From positions 992,520 to 1,056,519 of the forward strand of contig NC_064774.1 of the NCBI RefSeq assembly GCF_011397635.1: DNA of 64,000 bases, in the 5' to 3' direction. Under the pieces are notes generated by a model. That model did not search any database. It saw nothing but the letters and a program-made list of their open reading frames with translations, and was not told the origin of the DNA. Positions 34,690 through 45,969 of the stretch are shown piece by piece; position 1 is the stretch's first letter; every line of letters starts with the position of its first letter. Made by a program: the position numbers and the translations under genes. The DNA comes from Epinephelus fuscoguttatus (Eukaryota > Chordata > Actinopteri > Perciformes > Serranidae).

Positions 34690-35230
34690 AAGGAAGCACC
34701 AAGGGCGCCACTCAAAGGGGCAGCACCAAAATGGTTAGGTGTTTATTTTTGCCCAAGGAGCATGACAAAGAGCTCAAGACATCGACTTTGCTTTCACATT
34801 CCACAGATCCCAATCTAATCAAGCATCTGTGGGACAAACCAGCGCCTCGGAGGTCCTTTGTCCAATCCTTGACGGGTCAGAGCCAAGTCCGATCTCTGAT
34901 GCGGCATCTGCCCTGTTGAGGCATAGAGACAGGACCTCTTGGGGTGTCCTGTGTTGTCTGGCACCAAGGCGTTGTTGAAGGATCCTTTTAGTCTTGTGGG
35001 TTGTGAGGAAAGGTACCGGCATGCCCAGTCGATGTTCGATCGGATTAGGATCTGGGGACTTTGGAGGCCAGCTTGATGCCTTGACCTCTTTGTCACGAGT
35101 TATTGAAGCACTCTCTTTTTGGTGACATCTTGTAATTTGAAGAGGTTTTTTTTTTGTCTGTCTGCACTGTGACTTCACCTGTGCTTTCCCAGTTTTGAGG
35201 AGTTTTGAAAAAGAACCCCGCAACATTTTG
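34690..35230. mobile_element. two Tc1-like transposase fragments, tail to tail
   Basis: The plus strand reads PKEHDKELK...DPNLIKHLWD (34750-34835); the minus strand reads DKEVKASSWPPKSPDPNPIEH (about 35090-35030). Both are the DDE-glutamate region of Tc1-type transposases, facing each other. The same arrangement recurs at 45480-45960. Confidence 0.6.
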
Positions 35231-35239
35231 TTTGTGAGT

Positions 35240-35785
35240 ACCTGCAGGCAAAAAACTTTTGATGTTGTTAACTGGTGTGAGTTGTTGATAACGTTGTTAT
35301 TTAGGAAAGTATTTTGATCAGATTTGAGTAGATGAATCGAGTTTTGGTTTGCAGTTTAATTCTTTAGAGTGTTTTTGGCATTGCCATGCTTTTTTCTCTT
35401 GTTTCGTATGTTAGGAGTTTTTGTCTCGTGTTTCACATTTGTTTCTGTTAGGGACGTTTAAGGTCCATGAGTATATTTTTTGGGTACTGCTCAACTCTGA
35501 AGTCAAGCAAACTGCTTGTGTCATTGTCTGAAATACTGTGTAACTGGCCGTCCTTGGTAGTGGGAAGAGTGGGGAGTCACAGCATGTTATGTCAAGGTTC
35601 CCCTTGACTGGGGACATATGAACTGAGCACAAGACTGTATGAGTAGAAGGGAAATACCATGACAGATATGTTAGAAATAAACAGTGGTGGAAAAGGCATC
35701 AGATTTTATATGTCAGTAAAAGTACTAATACTAATACTAATGTGAATATACTCTATTATGAGTAAAAGTCCTGCATTCAAAGTTT
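35240..35785. other. non-coding spacer, no gene seen
   Basis: T-rich; the minus ORF at 35411-35632 has no recognisable domain. Confidence 0.35.
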
Positions 35786-36065
35786 AACTTAAGGGTTCAG
35801 TGTGTCATATTTAGGGGGATTTAGTGGTGAGAATTGCAGATTGCAACCAGCTGAAACTAGCTCAACAACATGGCCAAACCAGTACCTGAATGTATTAAAC
35901 TGTGTGGACCTTGAATTAATGACGAAGGAGAAATCTGGACCCTGTGATTGGATCTAACTGGCCTAATGCACACTCCTCTAGTGTCAGGCAGAATTTAGCC
36001 TTAATATTGAGATTATAATTAACAGGAGACAAAACTTTTTTCCAACTTAAATGCGTGAATATAAA
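35786..36065. mobile_element. MITE-like repeat
   Basis: The left edge TTAAGGGTTCAGTGTGTCAT and the GATTTAGTGGTGAGAATTGC stretch resemble an abundant fish MITE known to me by sight. The right end was not located. Confidence 0.35.
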
Positions 36066-36069
36066 AAAC

Positions 36070-37266
36070 AACTCATTGAAACCTGTTGAGAAACGTTACA
36101 GTGCTTTTTATTCAGAAAAAGAATGCGCTCTCCACATTGCATTCATTTGTTTACAGGCAAGTGTTAACCTCTCAATATGGTGGCAACACTGATGTATTGC
36201 TGCAATGGTCTGACAGTCAATGCGGCGTCTACGCCTGTGCTGAAAACATGGACAGTTTTCAGGCAGGCTGGTCAGAAAATGTCTGTAAAAGCACACAGAA
36301 CATTTCTCCTGTTAAATCCAAGTGTAAATATACATTTCCCCATCACGGCTGCTGTTTCCTGTCAGGTGTTTCCAGGTTTCACTGTTGAGTAGAAGGTCGG
36401 TGCAGCCTCCACATCTGTCAAGGAAAGACAAAAACTTTTAACATGCCAGGCACAGCACTGATTAGGTGGACAAAATAATAGAGACACTGTAACATATGTC
36501 ACATGTAAGCTGAGGCCTTTATCACCAAAGAACAGTACCAGCATGCTCTCATTTCCAGGTTGTCAAATACAGAGGCATTGTCATGATCCTCTGTGTGCTT
36601 TATCGACGCCAGAGGCACCCTTTAACTTTTAAAGACACGCACCTGGTAAATCCCTCTGCCATATCTGACGCTGAGAGCAGAGAGAGAGTCTGTGTAGAGC
36701 GAGTGGCAGGATGTGGACAGGCCAGATGAAATAAGACTTTAACCTACTGTCATGCAGAACACTGTAGTTCATGTCGCATCTAAAAACAAAAGTGTTGTAG
36801 CATAACGTAATTTCCATGTGATGTCAACAAGAAGTTTTGTTTCCTAAACATAACCGTGACGGTTTCACAACATGAACCAGGTGGTCCAATGTGTTTCAGC
36901 TGTGTGACGTATTGATACTACCAGTAAACAGAGAACAAAGGAGTGTTTTAGAAGAACAGTATCAGGTTATTTTCAAAGAGAAAATAAAACGTTTGTCCAT
37001 AACTCAAGTGACTGTGAAAGAAACCAGATAACAATATGTGCAGGCACAAAACAAAAAATAGAAACTAAAAATAAAAAGGATAGTTTAAATTGTAACAATG
37101 CGTCATATAAAGTTAATGTTTTTATATAAAATTTTAAATGAACTGTTATTAATTCAATCAGTGGATTCACAACAACTGCAACATAATTAGTAACTATCTG
37201 TATGACTGCCAGAGAGATAAACTGGGATAAAGTAAAATAAAATATTAAGAATAATCTATTAGATTA
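36070..37266. other. non-coding spacer, no gene seen
   Basis: Short overlapping ORFs on both strands without domains; no element ends identified. Confidence 0.35.
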
Positions 37267-37274
37267 GAATCAAA

Positions 37275-37945
37275 CAGTACCGGTTCACCCAATACGCACA
37301 CTACGCGCGTTGCGTAGGGCCTCGCAAACCAATGGAGGCCCCGTTACCTCGGCAACGTTGACGCGGGGAGAAAAAAAAAAAAAAGACGAGGTGACCGTCC
37401 GCAGCGCGCGTGTGTCTCTCCGCATTCCCAGCGCACAAAAGGGACAGGCCACGATGAAGCGCAGTTTCCCTTCTGGATATGAAAAGAGGAAAAAGAAACT
37501 GCATGACAATGAGCTTCGGGAGCAGCAGTCAGGTAACTTCCCTCTCTGTGTGAGAGAGTGGGAGGGAAAGGGACACTTTTAATGGTGAGCTAACTATGTA
37601 GGTTGTATCAATACACATCCTTTTCTATTATGACTATATGTGATGTGTAAATGTGTCCATCTATCTATTGACCTTCAGTCTTTGTGCTCTTGTGTGTGTA
37701 GACGCTGTTACTTTGATTTAGATTACTTAGATTGTTTGTTTACACATTAAATTTGATTTGATTTGTTCTAATTTGTTCTGATTTTATTCTTAGTTAGACC
37801 AACAGGTGGCGTCGTGGTGACAGTGCAATATGTTTAAAGGGGGGATGAGTGGAAGCACTGCGGTGTCAGGTGCTGTTGAATTCAGTGAGGAGGGCCCCTT
37901 TGCAGAATTTTGCCTAGGGCCCCATAGAGGTCTGAACCGGCTCTG
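37275..37945 (+). mobile_element. hAT-type element, 671 bp, 8-bp target duplication GAATCAAA
   Basis: Ends CAGTACCGGTTCA and TGAACCGGCTCTG are inverted; GAATCAAA flanks it on both sides (37267-37274, 37946-37953). It keeps a transposase-like first exon (37454-37532) but no catalytic part, so it is an internally deleted derivative that would need a transposase in trans. Confidence 0.85.
37454..37532 (+). pseudogene. hAT transposase-like first exon
   Basis: MKRSFPSGYEKRKKKLHDNE then ELREQQS, followed by a donor CAG|GTAACT. A KR-FPSG-EKRKKK start is shared by hAT transposases and ZMYM-type proteins derived from them. No later exon is present before the right end of the element. Confidence 0.6.
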
Positions 37946-37979
37946 GAATCAAACAATAAAATATATATAAATATAATAT

Positions 37980-38043
37980 ATATTTTATATGGACCTATTT
38001 CTGAGTTTAAAATAAAGATTGATTGATTGATTGATTGATTGAA
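37980..38043 (+). repeat. retroposon tail with (GATT)n
   Basis: GTTTAAAATAAA followed by five GATT units, a typical 5'-truncated LINE/SINE end. Confidence 0.6.
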
Positions 38044-38049
38044 AATAAA

Positions 38050-38690
38050 AACAGAACTGTGCATGTAGAAGTAACACACAGACTTGACTAAATATATCTT
38101 AGTTACTTTCTACAGTCATAAAGTATTAATTGTTTGTTTTATAACCATAATATTTATCCTTCTATGTCAATGTTTTTGTTTTTCCTCATGGTTTTATCAT
38201 ATTGATGATGTCACTTCAGATCAATAAAAGTTAAAAATAGAAACTCAGTCAGTCTAATAATAGTAGGTGAGTCTCTGTGGTGATGCAGTTCAGGGTGGAG
38301 CCGCGATCTGGTGCCAAGTGTTTTGTCTGGTAACCTTGGTGATAGTTTTTATGACATCAAGTTGGACCAATGAGAGCGCAGGAAAAAAATGCGTGAGAGG
38401 GCAGAACTTCCGTTTCAGGCAGACATTAACAAACACACATGAGCCTGATGGGCGTAACATAACACATGACACAGTGGAAGAAATGAGTCATGTTGCAGTC
38501 GCTGATACTCAAACACACACACACACAGACACATAGACACAAAGACACGGGTAAGTTGACTGTTTTACAGTAGAAGAGCTGAAGTCTTACAGTTTAAATC
38601 TTATACGATTATTTAAGAGTAATTTTGTAGTTTTTTGTAATTATTTTTGGGAACAGGTAGATGAGAATGTATCTGAGTGTGGTTATTGTG
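38050..38690. other. possible 3' region of the Fc receptor-like gene
   Basis: A minus-strand terminal exon could start after ATCAG near 38494 and stop within five codons (ACA TGA), but this is weak. An (AC)n run lies at 38512-38528. Otherwise no feature seen. Confidence 0.25.
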
Positions 38691-38697
38691 TGTTTAC

Positions 38698-38769
38698 CTC
38701 TGATCCTGTTTGGCTGCACTTCCTGTGTGATGGTGACATCAGTGTAGGGGACATCAGGGTCGACTTTAC
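38698..38769 (-). CDS. Fc receptor-like gene: cytoplasmic exon with ITIM-like motif
   Basis: Acceptor CTGCAG|GTAAAG, then [20 protein letters not shown] with an NRIR end, donor AGAG|GTAAAC. 72 bp, phase 1 to phase 1, matching the TM exon. VPYTDV fits the (I/V/L/S)xYxx(I/V/L) ITIM pattern. Directly spliced, the junction would read WRNHK-GKVDPDV. Confidence 0.65.
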
Positions 38770-41700
38770 CTGCAGCGCAACACCTGTCACTGTGACATAC
38801 CAACAGTTTTGTATCCACTTATTTTACGTAATTACTACTAAAATGAGAAAACCTGAAAACCTATTTCTGGTTCAATAAATCAAAGATGTGGACAAACTGT
38901 TCTGATTTCACCACAGACAGAAACAGATAATTTCTCTCAGCCATCATGGAATAGCATGATGTTGTGTATGAAAACCTTGATATTATCTTTCAGGGAAGTA
39001 AATTAGCAACATCAGCAAAATGCTGGTGAAAAAAGATTTGCTTCACTCACCAGCCAGAAAAGTTGCTGAGTTGCTGTTAGATTTTGGATTCCACCAGCCA
39101 CAGTGGCAGGTGGACAAATGCTTTTAATTCCAACCCTGTCTATGGTCATCGTCAAATAGCCTGAAACATGCCGTCATTTGCTGATGAATAAAAACAATAT
39201 ACATTTACATACCCAAAATATTGCAACCTTTAATAATCTGTAAGTTTTCAAACAATCCATGTACATATACCTCTAAACAAAAATATATAAACTGTCATTG
39301 GGTCTGTCAGGCTGGAGAAATTTTCACAGTAATGTGACAAAATATTTAAAACCTATTGAATCTAATTTTAAGACTTTTAAGGACCTGTAAACTTCCTGTA
39401 GTCAAACATAATGTTAATCTGTTATTTTAGCAACCAGACTGCAGCTACAGTAGTTTGGAAAACAACAATATGGCACATTAACTGTTTCTCAGAGCACAAA
39501 TGAGACAACAACCAGCACAACAACTGTGACCTTCTGTGTCTGTGTTCTATTCACTCGCTCTTTCTCTTGTCTGTACTGTTTCTTCCTGCTGTCTGTTGTG
39601 ATGACTAGGCACCATTTTGGCTGCTGCCGAGGTCTGCTGTTTGAAATGGAGTTATGGGATGTTTAGGAGGTTTACCGTTCATCAGCATCGGCCGCACTCG
39701 CCTCAACTCAGCACCAACACCAAACTCTGTACTTCAGATGGTGGACCTCAGTAATATATACTGTATATCCACCCTGTGGTGCACATAGCCACGTGTGTTG
39801 TGCTAGTTGTGCCAGTGTGATGTGGTATTGTGTTGATTGCTGCCGTTCACCACACATAGGCTACAAATGCCATGATCAAAATAAACAACACACTAAATAA
39901 GGACAACTACACAGAGAGATATAACTAAAGCTATCATGCTACAGTCGTGGTAAATTGTAAGATAAGTTGACTAGCTTGCTTATTATGTGTATGGTGTTTA
40001 TGACAGTGCACCTGCACAAGCTTTGGGGATGGAGTATGATTTGTAGATTTTGTTATAGCGATACGTCATCTTTGTGTGTTCGCAACAACCTTTTATTTTC
40101 AACTTTGAACATAAAATTTTATGTCAAAAAATTTTTTGGCAAACAATGTGACTCGCCAACATTGTCAGGACATGACTCAGAGTAATATGGAATATCATAA
40201 GAATGCCAAAATACACTGGAGGGAGGCTTTAAGGAAACAAATAGTGAACAGTGAATGGAGATTGTTGGTGGCTACCAGCCACACTGCTTTAATTTAAAGG
40301 GTAGTTTAATTATCAGCATCTATTAGGCATGAAGTTACCCTCAGAACTTAACTAAAATTATAACATGTTCTTCCTAAGGTCTAAGACAGTCCAAGAATAT
40401 TAGTACACATCATAAACTCTGAAATCCAAAAACTAGAGTGCTAAAACTCAAGTTGGAGTCGTAGGTTAGAAAGTCTGTAGCTGCTCCATAGACATGATGA
40501 TGGAAACTTTAATATTTTACATTTTGAATCATCAGATTCTGATTTATTGGTTGTGTAGGATGTGTTTTAAGCAGTTGCAGAGTTGCAGAGGTGTGAAGTG
40601 GCTGGTCTGAGCTTAGCCGGCTGATGGTGTCATCTGCAGCTCAGCTCATCTAACTGCCAGCAACTGGTTTGAGAATGTAAAGCATGTCGCCTGTTTCTCC
40701 AGCCAATCAGCTTGTAGTGAAGTCAAGTCAAAATGACCATAGATGGCGTGTTTACTGGCTGTGGCTCTCAGTTTTGCTGCTGCTGCTTGCTGTACAGTAT
40801 GTGCCCCCCCCCCCCCAACTCACACATACATTGACATTGACTTGAAACCTGGAGTGTTATCACTTTTCTTGTGCTGCTTTAAGACGCCTTTCACAAGTAT
40901 TTAAACCTTTGAATGTTGAGAAAATTGGAGCAATTTCTTTCAAAAATATGTGAAAAAGGGCAATGAGCAACTTGGTAAGAAATGTCCCACAAATTGAAAA
41001 AAAAAAAAAAAAAAAGAATGGAAAAACTATATTTATAATTATTACATTTTAAAATTATATTACATAATTATTGTATTTCTTCAGCACTCTTTCCAGGTCA
41101 TTTCCTTTGTTTTTAACCTTTTTTCTTTCTTGCATTTAATTTTCTCTTTTTACTCATTTCTTGCTAATTTTTTAGGGCCTTTCTTCTTTCGTTGCTCATT
41201 GCCTTCTTCCCGTACTTTTAAAAGAAATCAGTTTGCTCACATTTCAAAAGGTTAATTGGCTTTGCCTGTTTATGTTATTGTGGCATATTTATTATGAACA
41301 CAGTCCATCTGATGCTCGTTTTGTTTATAATTTTTACCGTTTCATCACTACTACAAATGCAGCTGTAGCCAGTATCTCACTACCACTATCCTCATTCATA
41401 TTTTAACAAGCTACAAATTATGTTCACCCACAAAACAAACCTGAAAAGCTGCAAATTGGAACTGAAGTACAGAGAGTTGTTGCATGGAGATGATACACCA
41501 TCTCATCTAGTTGCATTGGTGTGAACTGGCAGGTTTTTAGAACGTTGCAGAGCGGCGCACAGCTAGTAGTTGCCTGTTTCAGCTTGTCTCGTCACAAATC
41601 TTCGGTCTGAACTGGCCATTACAGGACGAAAAGGGTGTCCTATAAACATGTTTGGTTCCAAAAACTCAGTGTTGCAAACCAAACATGAGATGGAAAGCAG

Positions 41701-44700
41701 CGTGACGAACATTACTCCACCTACTGACATCATTTAAACTCAAAATATTTAACTGCTCTATTTAAAATGAATAGTAAGACTTCAAAGTATGTTTGCTTTA
41801 GCTTCAGCACTGAGGTCAGTGTTACGTGGGTGGACACACTTGCTGCCATTGAAAAGCAACTATTCAAACTACTGACACGCAAACATCTTCCAGGTCCAGC
41901 CTGTAGCTTTATGTGGCCTTCATCAGCAAAATGACTCTGTTAAGTCGTCATGGAGGTAGCTCAGTTTAAAATCAGCGAAAAGGTGTATCTTGTTCGTGGA
42001 CCTTAAGATTAATGTTTTTAATGCACACCACCGTTTCCAAGTTCAAGAATAAACTTCTGCGCTCAGCACTTTCGGTGTACGACCTCCTCGACAGGATGCA
42101 AAATGTCATTTTATTGACATGAAAACAGGCTAACCTTTGTGGTTCCTCCAGAGGCACAGCAGCATCACACAGACCAGCGAGACCAGCGAGAGGCAGGCAC
42201 CCACCACAGGAAGTATAATGTGTGTGATAGGGGAGTCAGGCAGCTCAGGACGGCTTCCTTCGAAACAGAAATACCACAGGTTGGCCTCAATGCAAACAAA
42301 CTAATAGTTCAGTTTGCGTGGGTGGCAGGTTTTGTGCTAAGTTGCGTAAATCTCTGAGCCCATGCTGACTTTGAGCAACATTTTGCTCTCACCTCTGACA
42401 GTCAGCCAGCTGTCTGGTGATTCTCCAGCTCCAGAGATTCCGCACTTATAGAATCCTTCATCAAACAGAGAAACACTGTGGATGGTCATGTTTCCTGTAG
42501 AGCTGCTCCTGATGAAGACGCCATCTTTATAGAAGTCAGCTGTGAGATTGGGGAAAGTCGTCTTTGCTCTGCAGCTCAGAGTCACGGCATCTCCCACCAT
42601 CACAGGAAGGACTGGGCTGTCCAAGATCACTGAACCAGCTGAGTGACAGAAAGACAGAAACGTCATTAGTGATGTCTGCACATGATCGTTTGAAGAGGAC
42701 AGAACAACAGCAGTCAGACCAATGTGTTTCCTCCTTCTACATGCACCTGATCTCCGAACACATTGCCCTGTCACTCTGATGACAGTTTAGCCTCTGGGGT
42801 CAACGTTTGATACGTAAGGAGAACTGGATACTGAGGCCACATTTATTCCTCAGAAAGTTGTTCAGTGGTGCATGAAGCCACAAAAGATTTGATAACCAGG
42901 TATAAAACTACCCTGATCAGGCGCTCTAGCGTTTCCTTTAACTCTGCCTCTTAACCGCTCTGTCTCATCCTCACACACATAATAGATGGCAATAGGAAAT
43001 AACTCTGGATTCAGCTATATCAGCTACACAATGTAAGTCTATGGAAAACAATTACATGGTTTGGCCACCTGTTGAAATTAACGTCAAGGCCTGGCTCCGT
43101 TCCTGGAGGCTTGGGGGTGCAAATTTGCTTTTTCTAGGATAGCAAAGGCTTGACTTGCCCCACACTGCATTAGTCTGCCTCTGATTGGCTTACCCTGACA
43201 TCCTCACCCTAACCCTAACCAAACTCACTCCTCTCGCCTGAACCGTACCAATTCAACCAACGAAGGTAATGAGTACTAGCCAGTCAGAGGGAGAGTGGGG
43301 CAGGTCATGCCTTTGCTATCCTACGAAACTCAAATTCGCTTTGTTTTGGGGGTTCTGGGGGTCTCCACAAGGACTGTTTACCTGCATGCAACCAAAGCCT
43401 GCTCAAACATGAGTGGTCAATACTACTCAAACTACGAATGGAAACCAGAATGCATCTGATATCAAAGTCTTATCTCGTCTCCTACAGATTCATATGGACA
43501 CATGGATGCAGAATCAGAGGTAGTCGAAGCTGTTGAAGACATCTGAACGCACAGTCGATGACCTAAACCTCTGTATGTCCAGTGTCTCACTGGAAGATAT
43601 CCCGAGGAGACTGTTTTATCTCCTCTAAAGAGCCCCAGCTTGTCTTTTTGTTTAAACCCACCAGTCACAAAGATGTTGACGGTGTTGCTGCACTCTCCTG
43701 CTGCAGACTCACACCAGTACACTCCTGTGTCTAATGGGTAAAGGACATCAATGAAGCAGTGGGACTCATTCATATTATTCCAAGTTCCAGAACGCTCTCG
43801 GTTTACAGTTGTGTTCCTCTTAACTGTCCAGTCAGAAGAGTTTCCCTGCTGCTCACAGCTCAGAGAGACGGACTCGTACTGGAAGAACTGGGATCTGTCG
43901 GGAAGGACTCTCAGAGCGGCTGCACGAAACAGACAGATAAAGGGTTAACTGAGATGTTTATTGTCAGAGCATCTCAACAGAAAACGTTAGATTCTTCCTG
44001 AAGTGGAGCAGGAAAACGTGGCTGATGTGTGGACGCTCGGCAAGCTCGCCACCTTCACGTTTTCTTGTTTCCTTGTTTCATTGCGGATGTTATTTAGAAC
44101 ACTGTGTGAGGTTTCTCTGCAGCCGTCAATAACAACAACAGCAATGAAACTCTCTGCTGCATTCACTGTTGGGGTCAATGGGAAAAATGTAACATTCTTT
44201 TAAGTGTATTGTCGAGAATAGCAAATGAGCCTTTTCTGTTTGTCTAGAATGCAACGCTACAATATAAAGCTGATAGCATCTGCAGCTGCAGGAGACACAA
44301 AGCTTCACATGTCGCCCACAAAAAAAACATTAAAAAAAGTAGCTGCCAATTTTAAAGATGAAGCTGCATCGTCATCACTGCTTAAAGATAAATATCTGTT
44401 TTTTTGCGGCTGTGGTGAGTTTTTGTTTCCTGATCAACTTGTGTATGCTTCATGTTAACACAAGTGTAATCATTTAGTATTTACTTGGTCATTAGTAGGA
44501 AAGTATTTTTACACTAATAAAATAAAATAATGTAGTATTAAGATAAGAAGAACTTTATTTACCCCGAGGGAGACTGTTGCAGCAGCTACGGTGCAGTGTA
44601 AGAGAGAGTGTAAATATAAAACCATTAAGAAACAAACATCCAAAATTTGCATAATGCTAAAAATATAATCAAGGTTAACGGCACGGCTCCTAAGTTGCTC

Positions 44701-44928
44701 ATATCTCAGTGCTTCTTGGCGAGTCACAAATAGATATGTCTGAGAAAAGTATCAACTGCCTGAGTTTCAAGTACTTAAATACAGTGCAGTCATTGAAAAT
44801 GTAAAATTTTCAATTTAACATTCAGATACTAACACTGATTTTGTTCAGAAACAAGATGCGGTAAAAATTTTAGAAGTAACACACATTAAGTACTCACCCA
44901 CGACAGCGCACAGAGTTGTTATCGCCAT
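38698..44928 (-). CDS. Fc receptor-like gene (two Ig domains, TM, ITIM-like tail), minus strand
   Basis: Gene model, minus strand: signal exon 44928-44898, Ig1 43919-43662, Ig2 42638-42393, TM 42257-42135, cytoplasmic exon 38769-38698. All internal junctions are phase 1 with canonical AG/GT sites. The order (two C2-like Ig domains, membrane segment, tail with VPYTDV) fits teleost low-affinity Fc-gamma-receptor-like or FCRL proteins: leukocyte surface receptors, here with an inhibitory-type tail. The exact ortholog is not assigned. Not resolved: a second short signal-peptide exon expected in the 43920-44897 intron, possible extra cytoplasmic exons in the 3.4 kb intron, and the last exon with the stop (38,500 or below). 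Confidence 0.78.
38780..42130 (-). other. large intron of the Fc receptor-like gene
   Basis: 3.4 kb with poly-C (40805-40817) and poly-A (40999-41015) tracts. No convincing extra exon and no complete transposon seen. Confidence 0.4.
42135..42257 (-). CDS. Fc receptor-like gene: transmembrane exon
   Basis: Reads [13 protein letters not shown], then a hydrophobic segment [20 protein letters not shown], then LCLWRNHK. 123 bp, phase 1 to phase 1; acceptor CGAAG|GAAGCC, donor AAAG|GTTAGC. Confidence 0.82.
42393..42638 (-). CDS. Fc receptor-like gene: second Ig domain exon
   Basis: 246 bp, phase 1 to phase 1. Contains [11 protein letters not shown] and [13 protein letters not shown], the two Ig cysteines, and ends DSWLTVRG; the domain is of the FcR D2 style ([15 protein letters not shown]). 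Acceptor CTCAG|CTGGTT, donor AGAG|GTGAGA. Confidence 0.88.
43662..43919 (-). CDS. Fc receptor-like gene: first Ig domain exon
   Basis: 258 bp, phase 1 to phase 1: [30 protein letters not shown], then DTGVYWCES...NIFVTG. The [16 protein letters not shown] opening is typical of fish Fc receptor-like first domains. It has several N-glycosylation sites (NSS, NTT, NES). Confidence 0.88.
44530..44600 (-). repeat. LINE tail fragment, minus orientation
   Basis: AAGATAAGAAGAACTTTATT, with a CCCCGAGGGAGACTG stretch, is the reverse of a common fish LINE 3' end (compare 10817-10838 on the plus strand). Confidence 0.5.
44898..44928 (-). CDS. Fc receptor-like gene: first coding exon (signal start)
   Basis: [10 protein letters not shown] plus one base, donor GTGG|GTGAGT, phase 1. 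Spliced straight to Ig1 the signal core would be short, so a small second signal exon is likely but was not found. Confidence 0.6.
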
Positions 44929-44939
44929 GATGCTTGACT

Positions 44940-45480
44940 GCAGACTGACAGACTCGGGGGCTGTATCACACCTAAAACTGGAGTGTGTACCATCGAGGCC
45001 ACAGCATCCTGTTATTATGTCAACTCCCCTAACACCTCAAATGTCAAAAAGACTGTCCCTGGCCTCCTTTTACTCTTCTGACAACCTGGAATGTGTTTTT
45101 ATTTGTTGTTTTAAACAACCTGTAAATCAACTAGTGTGCAACATTTCAGAAGACACAGACCGACAAGACATGACACGATACGATATGACACGACACGACA
45201 CGACACGACACAAAATGACACGAAGGGCTTAAGGGAAGTGGAACTACTAATCAAACGTGATGAGAGGATCACCATGACCGAGTCGAGCCATGCTGTGTAT
45301 CATTAGGACCACTTCCCCCTTTCACTTCCCGTCGTTGACTTTCACTCACTATTACGTAATGACCTGACACGTTCCACCCAGACCAAGTGCAGACCAAGCG
45401 CGTCACTCCTCATGGCAATGACACTCCCTTGATGGTAGTGTCCCCCCCAATAATGCTTCGTGTCACACCGCAAAAACTGC
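44940..45480. other. upstream flank of the Fc receptor-like gene
   Basis: No gene seen. A short ACACG/ATGACACGA repeat patch lies at 45170-45225. The promoter of the minus-strand gene should lie at the left edge, but no core motif is obvious. Confidence 0.4.
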
Positions 45481-45960
45481 TCAGAAAGGGCCCAAGGAAC
45501 ATGACAAAGAGCTCAAGGCACTGCCCTGGCCTCCAAGGTCTCCACATCTCAATTTGATCAAGCACCTGTGGGACATACTGGTACCCCACTTCACAACCTG
45601 CAGGGCTCAAAGGATCCACAACCCCAGTGCCAAACACCACAGGACACCCCCAGACATCCTGTATGACTCAACGGGTCAGAGGCAGGTCAGATCTAAAGGG
45701 GGCCCACAGTTTTGATTGAGATTGGTGATCAATCAGATTGGGATGTGGGGAATTCTGAGGCCAGGTCGACGTCTCTGTCACATTCCTCGGGCCATTCCTA
45801 AACAGTTCTTGTAGGATCATTGCTGCCTGCATTGCTATGATGGGGTGTACTTGGTGCACAGCGGTGTTTGGGTGGGCCGTGCATGTCAAGTGGCATCCAC
45901 CTGGACCAAAGTTTTCCCTGCAGAACATTACACTGTAACATGGTGATCAATGTTATTCAC
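45480..45960. mobile_element. second pair of tail-to-tail Tc1-like transposase fragments
   Basis: Plus strand: KELKALPWPPRSPHLNLIKH (about 45510-45570) then HRTPPDIL; minus strand (45928-45668): FGPGGCHLTCTAHPNTAVHQ and STWPQNSPHPNLIDH. Both halves are Tc1-type and face each other as at 34690-35230. Confidence 0.6.
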
Positions 45961-45969
45961 GCCACCTGT

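Noticed and set aside
45170..45225. ACACGACACG patch as a regulatory site
   Set aside because: Simple low-order repeat with no recognisable factor site.
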